Of a stretch of 64,000 bases of DNA, positions 36,276 through 45,697 are shown piece after piece. Position numbers and translations under genes: made by a program. How positions within the stretch are numbered: position 1 is the first letter of the stretch; each line of letters starts with the position of its first letter. The stretch covers positions 744,001-808,000 of the forward strand of contig CBDDPZ010000008.1 in the NCBI GenBank assembly GCA_965232575.1. Reading direction: 5' to 3'. Under the pieces are notes generated by a model, which saw only the letters and a list, made by a program, of their open reading frames with translations, was not told where the DNA came from and did no database searches. Source of the DNA: Bin5 sp965232575 (GTDB lineage Bacteria; Chloroflexota; Anaerolineae; Caldilineales; Caldilineaceae).

Positions 36276-37627
36276 TCGACAACAGATACCTGCTGCTGGA
36301 TACCGCCCTCTGGGCGCAAGCCGATCATCTGACGGTGACGCCGGGGCGGGCGCGCAAAGCAAGCCAAAATCCTCTCTTCGGCGAAGAGCTGCCTTGGGAA
36401 GTCCGCCACGACAACCTCTACGCCAATGTGATCTTCGACCGCGCCGACAACCTCTACAAGTGCTGGTACAACCCCTTCATCATCGACGCGGCGACGACCG
36501 AGACCCCGCCCGCACAACGCGAACGCGGCGCCTACCGCGCTGCGCTTGCCCGCGCAAGAGCCGCCGAACACGTCAGGAAACACCGCGAGATGGGCGTCTG
36601 TTACGCCGTCTCCGCTGACGGCATCCGCTGGGAAAGGCCGGAGCTCGACCTGATCGAGTTCAATGGCTCCACCCGCAACAATCTGGTCATGCGCGACGTG
36701 CATGGCGTCGGCGTCACCCTCGACCCCCATGATCCCGACCCGGCCGGCAGGTTCAAGGCATTCATGGAGGGCGGCACAGCCAGATCGCCCGACGGCCTGC
36801 GCTGGTCCCCTATCCAGCCCTGCCCCGAGATCGACGCCCGCTGGGATACCCACAACAATCTATTCTGGGATGAACGCCACGCCCGGTATGTCGGCATAAC
36901 CCGCCTTTTTGACGGACGCCAGCGCACCGTCGGCCGCACCGAAAGTGAGGATTTCAAGACCTGGGCGCGCGCGGTCGAAGTCCTCAGCGCCCTGCCCGAC
37001 GAACCCGAACGCCAGACCTACGCCCTGATCGCCTTCCCCTGTGCCCAGCTCTATCTCGGCCTGTTGATGATGTTCAACACCGAGACAGACCTGGTCGACT
37101 GTGAGCTGGCCTGGAGTCGCGATACCGTGCGATGGGAGCGCATCGCCCCGGGAACGCCCCTGATCGAGCGCGGGGAAAAAGGCAGCTTCGACTGGGGCTG
37201 CATCTACGCGGGGGCCTATCCGTTCCTCAAGGACGGGCGTTTGCAGCTCTATTACGGCGGCAGCGACGGCCCCCACACCGACTGGCGCTCCGCCTATCTT
37301 GGGCTGGCGACGCTGCGCCCGGATGGGTTTGCCGGGTTGACGCCGGCCAACAAGACTCAGACCGCTACGCTCGTTACGCAGCCTGTGCTGTGCAGCGGAC
37401 GTCAACTCCACCTCAGCGCCGACGCGGACAGCGGTCAGGTCAGAGCGGCGCTGGCCGCTGTCGATGGCAAGAGTCTGTCCGATTCGATTTCGGTCCAGGC
37501 GGATGTCACCGATCTCCCCCTGCAATGGCGCGATGGCCGGGACCTGGCCGCGCTGGTGGGCCGGGAAATTCAGCTTATCTTCGAACTGCGGGACGCGACG
37601 CTCTATTCCTTCTCTTTCAGCGATTGA
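36272..37627 (+). CDS. Glycosidase-like beta-propeller protein of unknown specificity
   Basis: A 451-residue cytoplasmic protein (no signal peptide) with repeated propeller-like blocks: YAVSADGIRWERPELDLIEF, GVTLDPHDPDPAGRFKAF, THNNLFWDERHARYVGI and FDWGCIYAGAYPFLKDGRLQ. The DGIRW and DTVRW motifs are typical of five-bladed GH32/43/68-like proteins. The catalytic acids cannot be assigned with confidence. It overlaps the permease stop by four bases and so probably acts on the imported sugar. It could be a glycosidase, a phosphorylase-like protein or a non-catalytic propeller. Confidence 0.65.
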   Translation: MIDNRYLLLDTALWAQADHLTVTPGRARKASQNPLFGEELPWEVRHDNLYANVIFDRADNLYKCWYNPFIIDAATTETPPAQRERGAYRAALARARAAEHVRKHREMGVCYAVSADGIRWERPELDLIEFNGSTRNNLVMRDVHGVGVTLDPHDPDPAGRFKAFMEGGTARSPDGLRWSPIQPCPEIDARWDTHNNLFWDERHARYVGITRLFDGRQRTVGRTESEDFKTWARAVEVLSALPDEPERQTYALIAFPCAQLYLGLLMMFNTETDLVDCELAWSRDTVRWERIAPGTPLIERGEKGSFDWGCIYAGAYPFLKDGRLQLYYGGSDGPHTDWRSAYLGLATLRPDGFAGLTPANKTQTATLVTQPVLCSGRQLHLSADADSGQVRAALAAVDGKSLSDSISVQADVTDLPLQWRDGRDLAALVGREIQLIFELRDATLYSFSFSD

Positions 37628-37851
37628 CCCCTTTTTGCGCAGCGGGCCGTCTGCCGCCCGCGCCATCCCGCAAGATGCACTTTGCGCTGCCGCCTGGCGA
37701 AAGAAACGACAACGATCCACGAAGAACACCAAGAAAACACGAAGAACGGCAAAAGCGAAAAAGGGAAGGCGGACAGCGTCAAATAGGAAGCGTCAAATAG
37801 CGATCAGCGGGTGAAACTTGCAGCACCGCCACCGAATATAAGGAGAAACTC
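37628..37851. other. Intergenic gap with short direct repeats
   Basis: Two direct copies of AGCGTCAAATAG lie side by side (about 37775-37800). Upstream is a CCACGAAGAACACC-type low-complexity stretch. No gene is seen; a clear AAGGAG ribosome site for the next SDR closes the gap. Confidence 0.45.
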
Positions 37852-38706
37852 ATGGGAACGAGAATGGAAGGCAAAGTCGCCATCATTACCGGCGCAACAT
37901 TGGGGTTGGGCAAAGCCGGCGCGCTGGCATTCGCCCGCGAAGGCGCCTCCGTCGTCATCTGCGACCGCGGCCGAACGCCGGAGAACTCGCAAAAAGTCCT
38001 CGCGCAGGCGGAAGGTCTCAGCGGTGAGATCGCCTACAAGCGCTGCGATGTCATGATCAAAGAGGACATCACAGCCCTGGTCCAATTCACCGTGGAGCGG
38101 TACGGGCGCGTCGATGTCATGGTCAACAATGCCGTTATCGACAACCCGGGGGGCATGTTGGAGGAGGTCACGCTTCAGGACTGGGAAGACGGCTTCATGT
38201 GCCACGTGACCGCGCCGCTTCTCTTCTGCAAAGAGGTGGTCCCGCTGATGATCAAACAGGGCAGCGGCAACATCATCAACGTCTCATCCGGTATCGCCCT
38301 TGCCGGCAGTCCCAGCATCTCGTCCTATGGCCCGGCCAAAGCGGCCATGATCAACTTCACCCAGCATCTTGCGGTCACCTACGGCCCCGACGGCATCCGC
38401 GCCAACGCGCTCACCCCCGCCCGTATGCTCACCGAAAAGAAATACGAGATGCTCGCCAACAATCCGGCCGCGGTCCGCACGCAGAAATTCGCCTACCCAA
38501 TGGGCAGCCCCGCCCTGCCCGAACAGGTGGCCGAGGTCATGCTGTTTCTGGCTTCAGATGAGTCCGTCGCCATCACCGGCCACAACCTGATAGCCGACGC
38601 CGGCAACACAGCGTTCGGCCCGGGCGGCATGATCGGGCGGCTGGAGAAGGATCTGCGCGCCAGGTTGGAAGCGCAGGGCTCGGAGTGGCTGAAGGATGAA
38701 CTGTAG
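37852..38706 (+). CDS. Short-chain dehydrogenase/reductase
   Basis: SDR of 284 residues: TGATLGLGKAG (residues 14-24), NNAVID, Ser in NVSSGIALAG and SYGPAKAAM for the Tyr/Lys pair. It lacks the usual NNAG (it has NNAV). It is slightly longer than most SDRs because of a C-terminal helix (GRLEKDLRARLEAQGSEWLK). AAGGAG sits seven bases before the ATG. It probably belongs to the second sugar operon despite the 224-base gap. Confidence 0.83.
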   Translation: MGTRMEGKVAIITGATLGLGKAGALAFAREGASVVICDRGRTPENSQKVLAQAEGLSGEIAYKRCDVMIKEDITALVQFTVERYGRVDVMVNNAVIDNPGGMLEEVTLQDWEDGFMCHVTAPLLFCKEVVPLMIKQGSGNIINVSSGIALAGSPSISSYGPAKAAMINFTQHLAVTYGPDGIRANALTPARMLTEKKYEMLANNPAAVRTQKFAYPMGSPALPEQVAEVMLFLASDESVAITGHNLIADAGNTAFGPGGMIGRLEKDLRARLEAQGSEWLKDEL

Positions 38707-38709
38707 GGC

Positions 38710-39945
38710 TCAGTTCCAGCTGCCGATAAAGTCTTCGAGGGTGAAGTCGGCCGGCATTTCGTTGAAGAAATAGCGCATCGGCCGCGCCTGGAAACCGGGC
38801 GCGAAATGCTCGTCCTCCGCCTGGAGTCTGTCGTCCAGGATCGCAAAGCGCCTGTGGAGCGCGGCGGCCTCCTCCACTGTGAAGCGCTCCGCGAACTGCG
38901 GCCCCCAGTTGATCGAGATCGAATGTGAAGAGCGCGCCCGCTGGCGATAGTCCTCGGTTATCCTCTCCAGAGGACCGGAGTCCGCGTCACTGTCCGCGTT
39001 TTCATGCTTCACAACCTGGAGATGAAGAACCGCCTTGCACAGGTAGATCGTCAGGACCATCTTGCCATCTTCACCCACGCCCGGTTGCAGCGCCTCCAGC
39101 GCGGCAAAGTAGGCGCCGGTATCGCCTTTCAGCGCCGCCCGCAACGCGGCCTCGGTCGTGTCCTGCTGCGCCGCGCTCTGCCCGTCCCACTGCCTGAACG
39201 CCGCCCGCGCCCCGGGCGAAAGGAACTCGGTGAAGGAGATGTCGGGGTAGTAGGGAAAGATCGAATGGCCCCCGTGGATGGTGCGGCGCGTCCTGGGGCT
39301 GTAGTTGCTGCCCCAATGCAACAGGTAGTTGATATAGACGACCGCGTCGCCGGCTTTCAACGCCACGGGGATGCCGCCGGGCACGCCGCGCCGCGGGTCG
39401 GCCGACAGCGACCGGTTTTCGGCCTCGGTGTTGAGCCGCAGGTGGCTGCCCGGCACAACCCAGAGCACGTTGTCGTCATAGAGCGGGATGTTCCACTGCA
39501 CGTACTTGGGCCCGTTCTCCCTCAAGTCCTTCTGCAGGCCGGCCAGGGGCGCCATGTCGATCGGGTGGATGTCGCGATGCCACGCGGCCGGGCCATGATC
39601 GCGCGCCGGGCTGCACATCAACATCATGCCGGCCACCGACGCCGCCTCCGGCACGCTCAACAGCTGGCGGCTTACCCCCAGCGTACTCTCCTGCAGCCAA
39701 ACCTCAACTGTGCTCGCCGTCGCTTCGTCGATCAGCCTGTTGTATGAGACCAGCCGCGGCTGCGGTTGCGTTTCCCAGACGCCGCCGGGCGGGTCGTCCG
39801 GGCCCCGCTCCCGCGCCCAGATCTTCCTCTGCCTCCCGACCAGCGTCTCAAAATCGGCCCGCAGCCGCTCCAGCCGGTCCGGTGGGATCACCTCCCGCAG
39901 CACGAGATATCCCTGCTCCATGAACTGTTCGCGGCTGACCTGCAT
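38710..39945 (-). CDS. Phytanoyl-CoA dioxygenase (PhyH) family protein
   Basis: Fe(II)/2-oxoglutarate oxygenase of about 411 residues. The HxD motif is WHRDIHP, and the distal His and Arg are in LHWGSNYSPRTRRTIHGG. It is longer than the PhyH-type protein at 8.1 kb because of a C-terminal helical region after residue 270. ATG 39945 follows a GGGGG-type ribosome site. It is convergent with the SDR gene, three bases apart. The substrate is unknown. Confidence 0.82.
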   Translation of the reverse strand: MQVSREQFMEQGYLVLREVIPPDRLERLRADFETLVGRQRKIWARERGPDDPPGGVWETQPQPRLVSYNRLIDEATASTVEVWLQESTLGVSRQLLSVPEAASVAGMMLMCSPARDHGPAAWHRDIHPIDMAPLAGLQKDLRENGPKYVQWNIPLYDDNVLWVVPGSHLRLNTEAENRSLSADPRRGVPGGIPVALKAGDAVVYINYLLHWGSNYSPRTRRTIHGGHSIFPYYPDISFTEFLSPGARAAFRQWDGQSAAQQDTTEAALRAALKGDTGAYFAALEALQPGVGEDGKMVLTIYLCKAVLHLQVVKHENADSDADSGPLERITEDYRQRARSSHSISINWGPQFAERFTVEEAAALHRRFAILDDRLQAEDEHFAPGFQARPMRYFFNEMPADFTLEDFIGSWN

Positions 39946-40496
39946 TGTTCGTCCCCCTGTTCTGGTCAGTGCGACCATTGAACGAGAAGCCCCGGCAGTC
40001 TATTCTACTATATCTGCGGCGCGTAGCTCGTCACCGTCTGACGCTACGCCGTTCTGTCAATGAACTCCGGCTCTTGATACATCTTTGCGTCATCAGGGCG
40101 GGCCATACGCGACCATCGCCACTGCTGGCAATATATCATAGGCCCGATGCGCTGTTAAGCGGCCAAATCGCTGGTGCGGCCAGTTGTCTGGAGCAGGCTC
40201 CTCACGATATGTCGAAGGACAGGACTGGGTCCGATGAGCCGACTATCATGCTTAATGTCTTTTTCTGCCGGTCGAAAAGACGTGTCGCAGTGGTGCATTC
40301 CAAATGGATTGACATCAACCAACATGGAATGTATATTGCTCCTGACAAGCGCAAAAACATCAAGAACTGTTGAGAGAGCAAGGAGGGCTGACGACATGAT
40401 CACACCTTGCTTATTGTCTTTCCTCCGTTCTCTCAACTTCAATAAATTTGTGGCTCTCCTGAGCGAGTCACTGCGCTAACGGCAGGTGCGAAAGAG
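39946..40496. other. 550-base gap without a recognisable gene
   Basis: Only shadow open frames on both strands, none with family-like sequence. A short inverted pair GCATTCC/GGAATG spans a TTGACATC. The gap starts the decayed stretch 40.0-42.5 kb. Confidence 0.4.
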
Positions 40497-40763
40497 ATGA
40501 TTTGGAAACTCAAATGTTCAGTCGAAAAAGATGGCGAGTGGTACGCTTCTTATTGTGAAGATCTGGGCATAGCAAGCCAGGGGGAGACCGTACAGGAGGC
40601 GAAAAAGAATTTAGAGGAAGCGGTTGAGATGTTTTTTGAAGACGCTTCACCTATCGAAATCTTGAGCCATCTTGGTCTCCTTGAGGCGGAATCACCTCTC
40701 GAAATTCGACGAGCTCCTCACCAGGAAATGCAGGCAACTGAGTGGGAGCTTGTCGTTGCTTAG
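40497..40763 (+). CDS. HicB-family antitoxin-like protein, orphan
   Basis: An 88-residue HicB-like partial RNase H fold: the strand pattern KLKCSVEKDGEWYASYCEDLGIASQGETVQEAKKN is typical, followed by a helix with EEAVEMFFED. HicB proteins neutralise the HicA mRNA interferase, but no HicA (dsRBD-like) frame is found within about 300 bases on either side. The C-terminal DNA-binding domain of many HicB proteins is absent. It may be a stand-alone regulator or the leftover of a toxin-antitoxin pair. Confidence 0.68.
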   Translation: MIWKLKCSVEKDGEWYASYCEDLGIASQGETVQEAKKNLEEAVEMFFEDASPIEILSHLGLLEAESPLEIRRAPHQEMQATEWELVVA

Positions 40764-40855
40764 ACTGAAACTGATGCCCTGTTCCCTCTTTGAGAGCTAG
40801 CACCAAATCTCGCATTGAATCAAAAAACAAGAGTGCCTGGCGGAATGGTCGCTAG

Positions 40856-41017
40856 ACGCGTTACATTATCAAACGTCGTAACGCGCCACAGACGATTCTG
40901 ATAAGTCTTTCCGAGTTGGAGCGTCTGCTGTCGGCAAGCGCCGGGGAGCGCCAGCGCCTTGAGGAGATTATACGTGAACAGAGTCCTGCTTACCATCTGG
41001 GCACGCCTTTAGATTGA
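40856..41017 (+). pseudogene. Fragment of a Phd/YefM-type antitoxin
   Basis: After an in-frame TAG (40853-40855) the frame reads TRYIIKRRNAPQTILISLSE and then LERLLSASAGERQRLEEIIRE to a TGA at 41017. This matches the second half of Phd/YefM antitoxins (the strand before a conserved LISLSELERL helix). No start and no N-terminal half are present, and no toxin follows, so it is a truncated relic. Confidence 0.55.
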
Positions 41018-41131
41018 TCGCTGAAATGAGGAGAATGGTTGTGACACAAGACTGGAGTCCGTTTACGCAGAATTTTCCCACACACAACTTTACTTCACTC
41101 TGTCGCGATTCAAGCCGATTGTTTCGCATGG

Positions 41132-41981
41132 ATGAAAAATGTTGCTGAGAATTCCGTGCATTCAGTTGTAACAGATCCCCCCTACGGCGTGAAAGAGTAT
41201 GATTCCGTACAACTGGAGAAAAGAGCGAATGACAACGGCGGGATTTGGCGTATCCCCCCTGCATTCGATGGTAGCAAGAGTTCGCCGCTGCCTCGTTTTA
41301 CCGCCCTCTCACAGAGTGAAAGAGAGCGTCTTTCGCAGTACTTCCTTGAATGGGCGCGCCTTGTCAGACGTGTCCTGTGGCCCGGTGGACATCTGTTCAT
41401 CGCCTCGAATTCTTTTCTGGCTCAGGATGTTTTTGCGTCCGTGTCGGCAGCGGGACTGGAGTTTAGGGGCCAGATCATTCGACTTGTGCGCACGCTGCGC
41501 GGTGGGGACCGTCCCAAGAACGCGGAAGGAGAGTTCCCTGGAGTCTGCTCTATGGCGCGTGGAGCATACGAACCGTGGGGTATGTTTCGTGAACCAATGC
41601 CCAAAGGGATGAAAGTGAGCGACTGCCTGACTCGATATCAGACGGGTGGACTCCGTCGCAAGCCGGACGGAAGACCGTTTGAGGACGTGATCGAAAGCGG
41701 GAGAACGCCGAAGAAAGAGCGTGAAATTGCGCCGCATCCCAGTCTCAAGCCACAATCCTTTTTGCGCCAAATCGTCTACGCGTCGCTGCCTTTGGGTGAA
41801 GGGATTGTACTCGATCCCTTTATGGGGTCCGGCTCGACGGTTGCAGCAGCGGAAGCCGTCGGCTACCGACAGCATTGGCATCGAAAGAGTGCCCGACTAC
41901 TTTGCAATGAGTCGAAAAGCAGTTCCCGCGCTCGCCGAGATCGGTGTGCAGACGGCGCAGATGGCGTTTATGTCAGCGTAA
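41132..41981 (+). pseudogene. DNA methyltransferase (N4/N6, beta class), frameshifted
   Basis: Catalytic motif TDPPYG (about residue 14) and SAM-binding DPFMGSGSTVAAAEAVGY show a beta-class DNA methylase. After VGY the frame is lost; skipping one C near 41867 restores DSIGIERVPDYFAMSRKAV to a stop at 41981. The N-terminus may also be displaced: codons before ATG 41132 read ADCFAW, while another frame from 41026 gives MRRMVVTQDWSPF. No restriction enzyme gene accompanies it. It is best read as a decaying orphan methylase. Confidence 0.72.
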
Positions 41982-42518
41982 GTCTTCGTATATCCAGTTC
42001 TCTTTCATCTTGGCCACGCCCTGTCGATTGAAATTCGCAGGCGTCAGAAAGGGAATTATATACCAAAGTACGATTTAGAGAGGGAATATTACTTGATTGT
42101 TGTTACTTCCCGTGCCTTGCCAAGCAGTGCCCCGCCCGGTCGCTCACTGCCTTTCCGGGCCTTGGTGCTCATACGTCATTCCTCCTTTCTCATCCCTCGT
42201 CGTAGAAAAAGCCAGATCGACTTCCATACACCGCGAGCGGTTGGATCTAGGCGTTTCATGTAATCGAGTCTTACTCCTAATCCGTATCCCAATTGCGGGT
42301 TTGGTTCTCTGCAATGATGGCAATACGGCACTCTTTTAGGAACCTTTCTAAAACACGCTTTCGCAGTTGCAGTAGTGGCCAGTCGTGTTCGTAAACATGA
42401 GGAATTTTATAGGATACTAGATAAACTCCGTCGTCCCTTGCGTTCTCTGCACTCATAACGATCCAAAAGTTTACCGAACAAGAAGACATGAAGTGCTCTT
42501 CTCTCACTCCTCGCCGTT
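41982..42518. other. Gap with no supported gene
   Basis: About 540 bases of lower-GC DNA. A minus-strand frame of 76 codons (42277-42507) has no recognisable motif and is not annotated as a gene. Near 42500 a CTCACTCCTCGCCGTTC repeat borders the stop of the next gene. Confidence 0.4.
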
Positions 42519-43637
42519 CTACACATCCTCCGCCTGCAACCTCTCCAATAATTCGCTGTACGCCTCCCGGTCCAGGGGCAGTTCCACCGCCTCGCCGGTG
42601 GCGCCGCTGTAGATCATCGCATTGGCCAGCTCCAGCGACTTCAATCCCTCTTCGCCGTTGCAGCGCGGTTCGCCGCCCTCGCGAATGGCGCGGTGGAAAT
42701 CGTTGTAGACGGCCGCATGCCCGTGCTGTTCCGGCTCATCTTCGACACCGGCGTCGGATTCAGCCGCTTCCGTGCGTACAAAGGGTTCGGGGCTGTCGGT
42801 AATCAGCTGGCGCAAATCGGTCTCGTAGCGTTCGAATTCGATGCGGTCCTGGTGCAGCGTGATCTTCCCCCCGGTGCCGGACACCTCAAAGGTGCGGGGG
42901 CCGCTCTCGGTCGTGCTGAAATAGATGGTGCCCTGCGCGTCCTCCGGCCACTCCAGCAGCGCGGTGGCGGTATCCTCGGTCTGGATCGCGTGCAGGCGGG
43001 TTGCGGTGGCGGCGTAGACCCGCTGCGGCGAACCGACCAGGTGGCAGACCAAGTCCAGGTCATGCGGGGCCTGGTTCATCAGCACGCCTCCGCCCTCGCC
43101 TCGCCACGTGCCGCGCCAGCCGCCGCGTAGGTAGTAGGCCGCGGTGCGCATCCACGGGAAAATGCCGGTCACCCGCTGGATGCGGCCCAGCTGTCCGCTG
43201 TCGATCAACCGCTTCATCGCCCGCACGTGCGGCAGCTGGCGGTACTGGTAGTTCACAGCCAGCACGCGGTTGTTGGCCCGCGCCGCCGCGATCATCTCGT
43301 CCGCCTCTTTGACCTGGATGGCGATCGGCTTTTCCACCAGCACATGGCTGCCGGCGTTGAGCGCGTCGATCGCGATCGGCGCGTGGAATGGATGGGGCGT
43401 GATGATCACCGTCACATCCGGCCTGGTCTCGGCCAGCATCTGCCGGTGGTCGGGATAGAAGGGGCAGCCCCACTCCTCGGCCCGCTCCTGGCCCGGCTCC
43501 GGCGCCACATCCGAGCCGCCGACCACCTCTACATCATCGAGGGAAAGCCCCATCGAATGGGAACGGAAAATGCCGGCACCCATGCCGACCACCGCGTGGC
43601 GCAGCTTCGATCCTTGTGGGGAGGGAGAGTTCGACAC
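42519..43637 (-). CDS. Gfo/Idh/MocA-family sugar dehydrogenase
   Basis: Oxidoreductase of about 372 residues: AVVGMGAGIFRSHSMG is the nucleotide-binding strand, HVLVEKPIAI the conserved EKP and GVLMNQAPHDLDLV the active-site His region. GTG 43637 is used because AAAGGA lies eight bases before; the longer frame starts inside low-complexity DNA. It pairs with the zinc dehydrogenase upstream on the same strand and probably continues its pathway. Confidence 0.82.
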   Translation of the reverse strand: MSNSPSPQGSKLRHAVVGMGAGIFRSHSMGLSLDDVEVVGGSDVAPEPGQERAEEWGCPFYPDHRQMLAETRPDVTVIITPHPFHAPIAIDALNAGSHVLVEKPIAIQVKEADEMIAAARANNRVLAVNYQYRQLPHVRAMKRLIDSGQLGRIQRVTGIFPWMRTAAYYLRGGWRGTWRGEGGGVLMNQAPHDLDLVCHLVGSPQRVYAATATRLHAIQTEDTATALLEWPEDAQGTIYFSTTESGPRTFEVSGTGGKITLHQDRIEFERYETDLRQLITDSPEPFVRTEAAESDAGVEDEPEQHGHAAVYNDFHRAIREGGEPRCNGEEGLKSLELANAMIYSGATGEAVELPLDREAYSELLERLQAEDV

Positions 43638-43769
43638 GTTGTCATCCTTTGCTTGTTCGTCTGTATTCTGTGTGAAAGGTGGGAACACCGGTGCATCGTG
43701 GATGGCGGCCAGCGGCGCGGTACGGTCGGGTCGGACCGAAGCAGTGACCAAAGCCGGCCCCCGCGCGGT

Positions 43770-44789
43770 TCAGAAATGCAGCATCGCCTTGACAACCTGG
43801 TTCTCCGGCCGGAGCCAGCCGGGGAACTCGCCGGTCAACGTTTCCGGCGGCGCGCTGTGCGTAAGCCAGGGGGCCAGATCGATTGCGCCGGTCTCCAGGG
43901 TCTGGACGACGCGGGCGAAGTCGGCGCTGGTGGCGTTGCGGCTGCTGATCAGCGTCGTCTCGCGACGGTGAAATTCCGGGTCGGGGAAGGTGATATCGTC
44001 CTGCACCAGGCTGATGAAGACAACGCGCCCGCCCTGTTCGATCAGGCCCAATGCGTTCATCATCGAGCGCGCGTTGCCGGTTGCGTCGAAAACGGTCAGC
44101 GGCAGGTCGCCGCCGAATACGGCCCGCAACTGGGCCTCCGCGTCCCCGCGGCCGTCGATGAGATGCTCCACGCCCAGGTTTTCCTGCACAAAGCGCATCC
44201 GGTTTTCGTCGATTTCCATCACCGCGACCTCGGCGCCGGCCAGGCGCGCAAAGGCCACCGCGGTCAACCCGATCGGGCCGGCGCCGATCACCAGTGTCGA
44301 CTGTTCCGGCTCCAGGCCGGCCCGGTCCACGGCGTGCGCGCCGATGCACAGCGTCTCGACCAGGGCCAGATGTTCCAGCGGCAGCGTCTCGGAGCGGTGC
44401 AGCTTGTCGATCGGGACGGTGATCAGCTCGCGCATGCCGCCATCCATATGCACGCCCAGCACCTGCAGATGGGCGCAGCAGTTTATGCGCTCGCGGCGGC
44501 ATGCGCTGCACGCGCCGCAGTTCAGGTACGGCTCGACCGCGCAGCGGTCGCCTGCGCGCAGGTTGCTCTCGGTATGCGGGTCGAGAGACACGATCTCCAC
44601 GCCCAGCTCATGGCCGAGGATGCGGGGGTAGCTGAAATAGGGCTGCCGCCCGCGGAAGGCGTGCAGGTCGGTGCCGCATATCCCGACCCGCTGCACGCGC
44701 ACAAGCGCCTCGCCCGGTCCCGGTTCGGCCGGCGGCGCGGTCTCCGTCAGATTCAGGCTGCCGGGTTTCTCCAGTATGACGGTTTTCAT
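43770..44789 (-). CDS. Zinc-dependent alcohol/sorbitol-type dehydrogenase
   Basis: Medium-chain dehydrogenase of 339 residues. Catalytic zinc: Cys in VGICGTDLH and His/Glu in GHELGVE. Structural zinc loop: CGACSACRRERINCC. Rossmann motif: VIGAGPIGLTAV. Likely oxidises a polyol or sugar to the ketone using NAD. Unlike the dehydrogenase at 14.5 kb it keeps the structural zinc loop. Confidence 0.85.
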   Translation of the reverse strand: MKTVILEKPGSLNLTETAPPAEPGPGEALVRVQRVGICGTDLHAFRGRQPYFSYPRILGHELGVEIVSLDPHTESNLRAGDRCAVEPYLNCGACSACRRERINCCAHLQVLGVHMDGGMRELITVPIDKLHRSETLPLEHLALVETLCIGAHAVDRAGLEPEQSTLVIGAGPIGLTAVAFARLAGAEVAVMEIDENRMRFVQENLGVEHLIDGRGDAEAQLRAVFGGDLPLTVFDATGNARSMMNALGLIEQGGRVVFISLVQDDITFPDPEFHRRETTLISSRNATSADFARVVQTLETGAIDLAPWLTHSAPPETLTGEFPGWLRPENQVVKAMLHF

Positions 44790-44864
44790 CGGGCCTTCTC
44801 GAAGTGGGATGGCTGACGACGTTGGCCGGGGAGCGGAGTCGGCGCGCCGGGATTTGCCGCTTGT

Positions 44865-45635
44865 TTAGGCGCTTGCCACCGGGCCGGCGGCGTTGACGAC
44901 CTCTGGTGTGGCCGCGGCGGGCCCGTGACCGTTGCCCAGCCTCTCTATGTCGATCTGTCCGTCCTTCAGATACAGAACATAGTCCACATAGTCGTCTACG
45001 AGGCTATCGTGGGTCACGATCAGGAAGGTGACGTTCTGTTCGCGCACGATCTGCTGGAAGAGGCTGAGAATTTCCCGCGCCGTCGTGCTGTCCAACTCGC
45101 CGGTCGGCTCGTCCGCCAGGATCAGTTTCGGGTCGTTGGCAAGCGAGCGGGCGATGGCCACGCGTTGCTGCTGCCCACCCGACAACTCAAAAGGCCGGTG
45201 ATGCATCCAGCGGGTCAGGCCGACCAGGTCCAGGCAGTTCACTGTCTTGTCATGGCGTTCGCGGCCCTTGACGCCCGACATGCGCAGGATCAACTCTACA
45301 TTTTCAAAGGCGGAGAGGCTGGGCAGCAGCCCGAAAGACTGGAAAATAAAGCCAACCTGCTCGCGACGCCAGCGCGTCAGCTGGCGTTCGTTCCAGGCGT
45401 GAATCTCCTCGCCGAAGATGCGGATCTTTCCTTCTGTCGGCGAATCCAGGCCGCCAATGCAGTTGAGGAGCGTGGTCTTGCCGCTGCCGGAGCGTCCCTT
45501 CAGCGCGGCAAAGGTCCCCTGCGCAATCTGCAGGTTGACGCCTTTCAGTGCGGCGACTTCCAGGCTGCCGGTTTTGTAGACGCGCCAGACATCCTCGGTT
45601 TCGATGGCCGTATTGGGGTAAGGATTGTTTTCCAT
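44865..45635 (-). CDS. ABC transporter ATP-binding protein, MacB/LolD type
   Basis: Nucleotide-binding subunit of about 256 residues: Walker A GRSGSGKTTLL, Q-loop FIFQSFGLL, signature LSGGQQQRVA, Walker B LILADEPTGELD, His in VTHD. ATG 45635 is preferred over a GTG 12 codons earlier. It is followed, in the direction of transcription, by no permease; the partner FtsX-type permease is upstream at 46.8 kb together with a second ATPase. The system likely exports a lipid, peptide or drug. Confidence 0.85.
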   Translation of the reverse strand: MENNPYPNTAIETEDVWRVYKTGSLEVAALKGVNLQIAQGTFAALKGRSGSGKTTLLNCIGGLDSPTEGKIRIFGEEIHAWNERQLTRWRREQVGFIFQSFGLLPSLSAFENVELILRMSGVKGRERHDKTVNCLDLVGLTRWMHHRPFELSGGQQQRVAIARSLANDPKLILADEPTGELDSTTAREILSLFQQIVREQNVTFLIVTHDSLVDDYVDYVLYLKDGQIDIERLGNGHGPAAATPEVVNAAGPVASA

Positions 45636-45697
45636 CTGTGTTCCGGTGTCCGATTGTTCGTGACTGTACACAAGTGATCAGCGCAGTGTACCGGCCG

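Noticed and set aside
37732..37765. Direct repeats CCACGAAGAACACC as a CRISPR-like array
   Set aside because: The units are short, imperfect and without spacers; a low-complexity intergenic stretch.
42277..42507. Minus-strand 76-codon frame
   Set aside because: Looks protein-like in part, but no motif, neighbour or ribosome site supports it.
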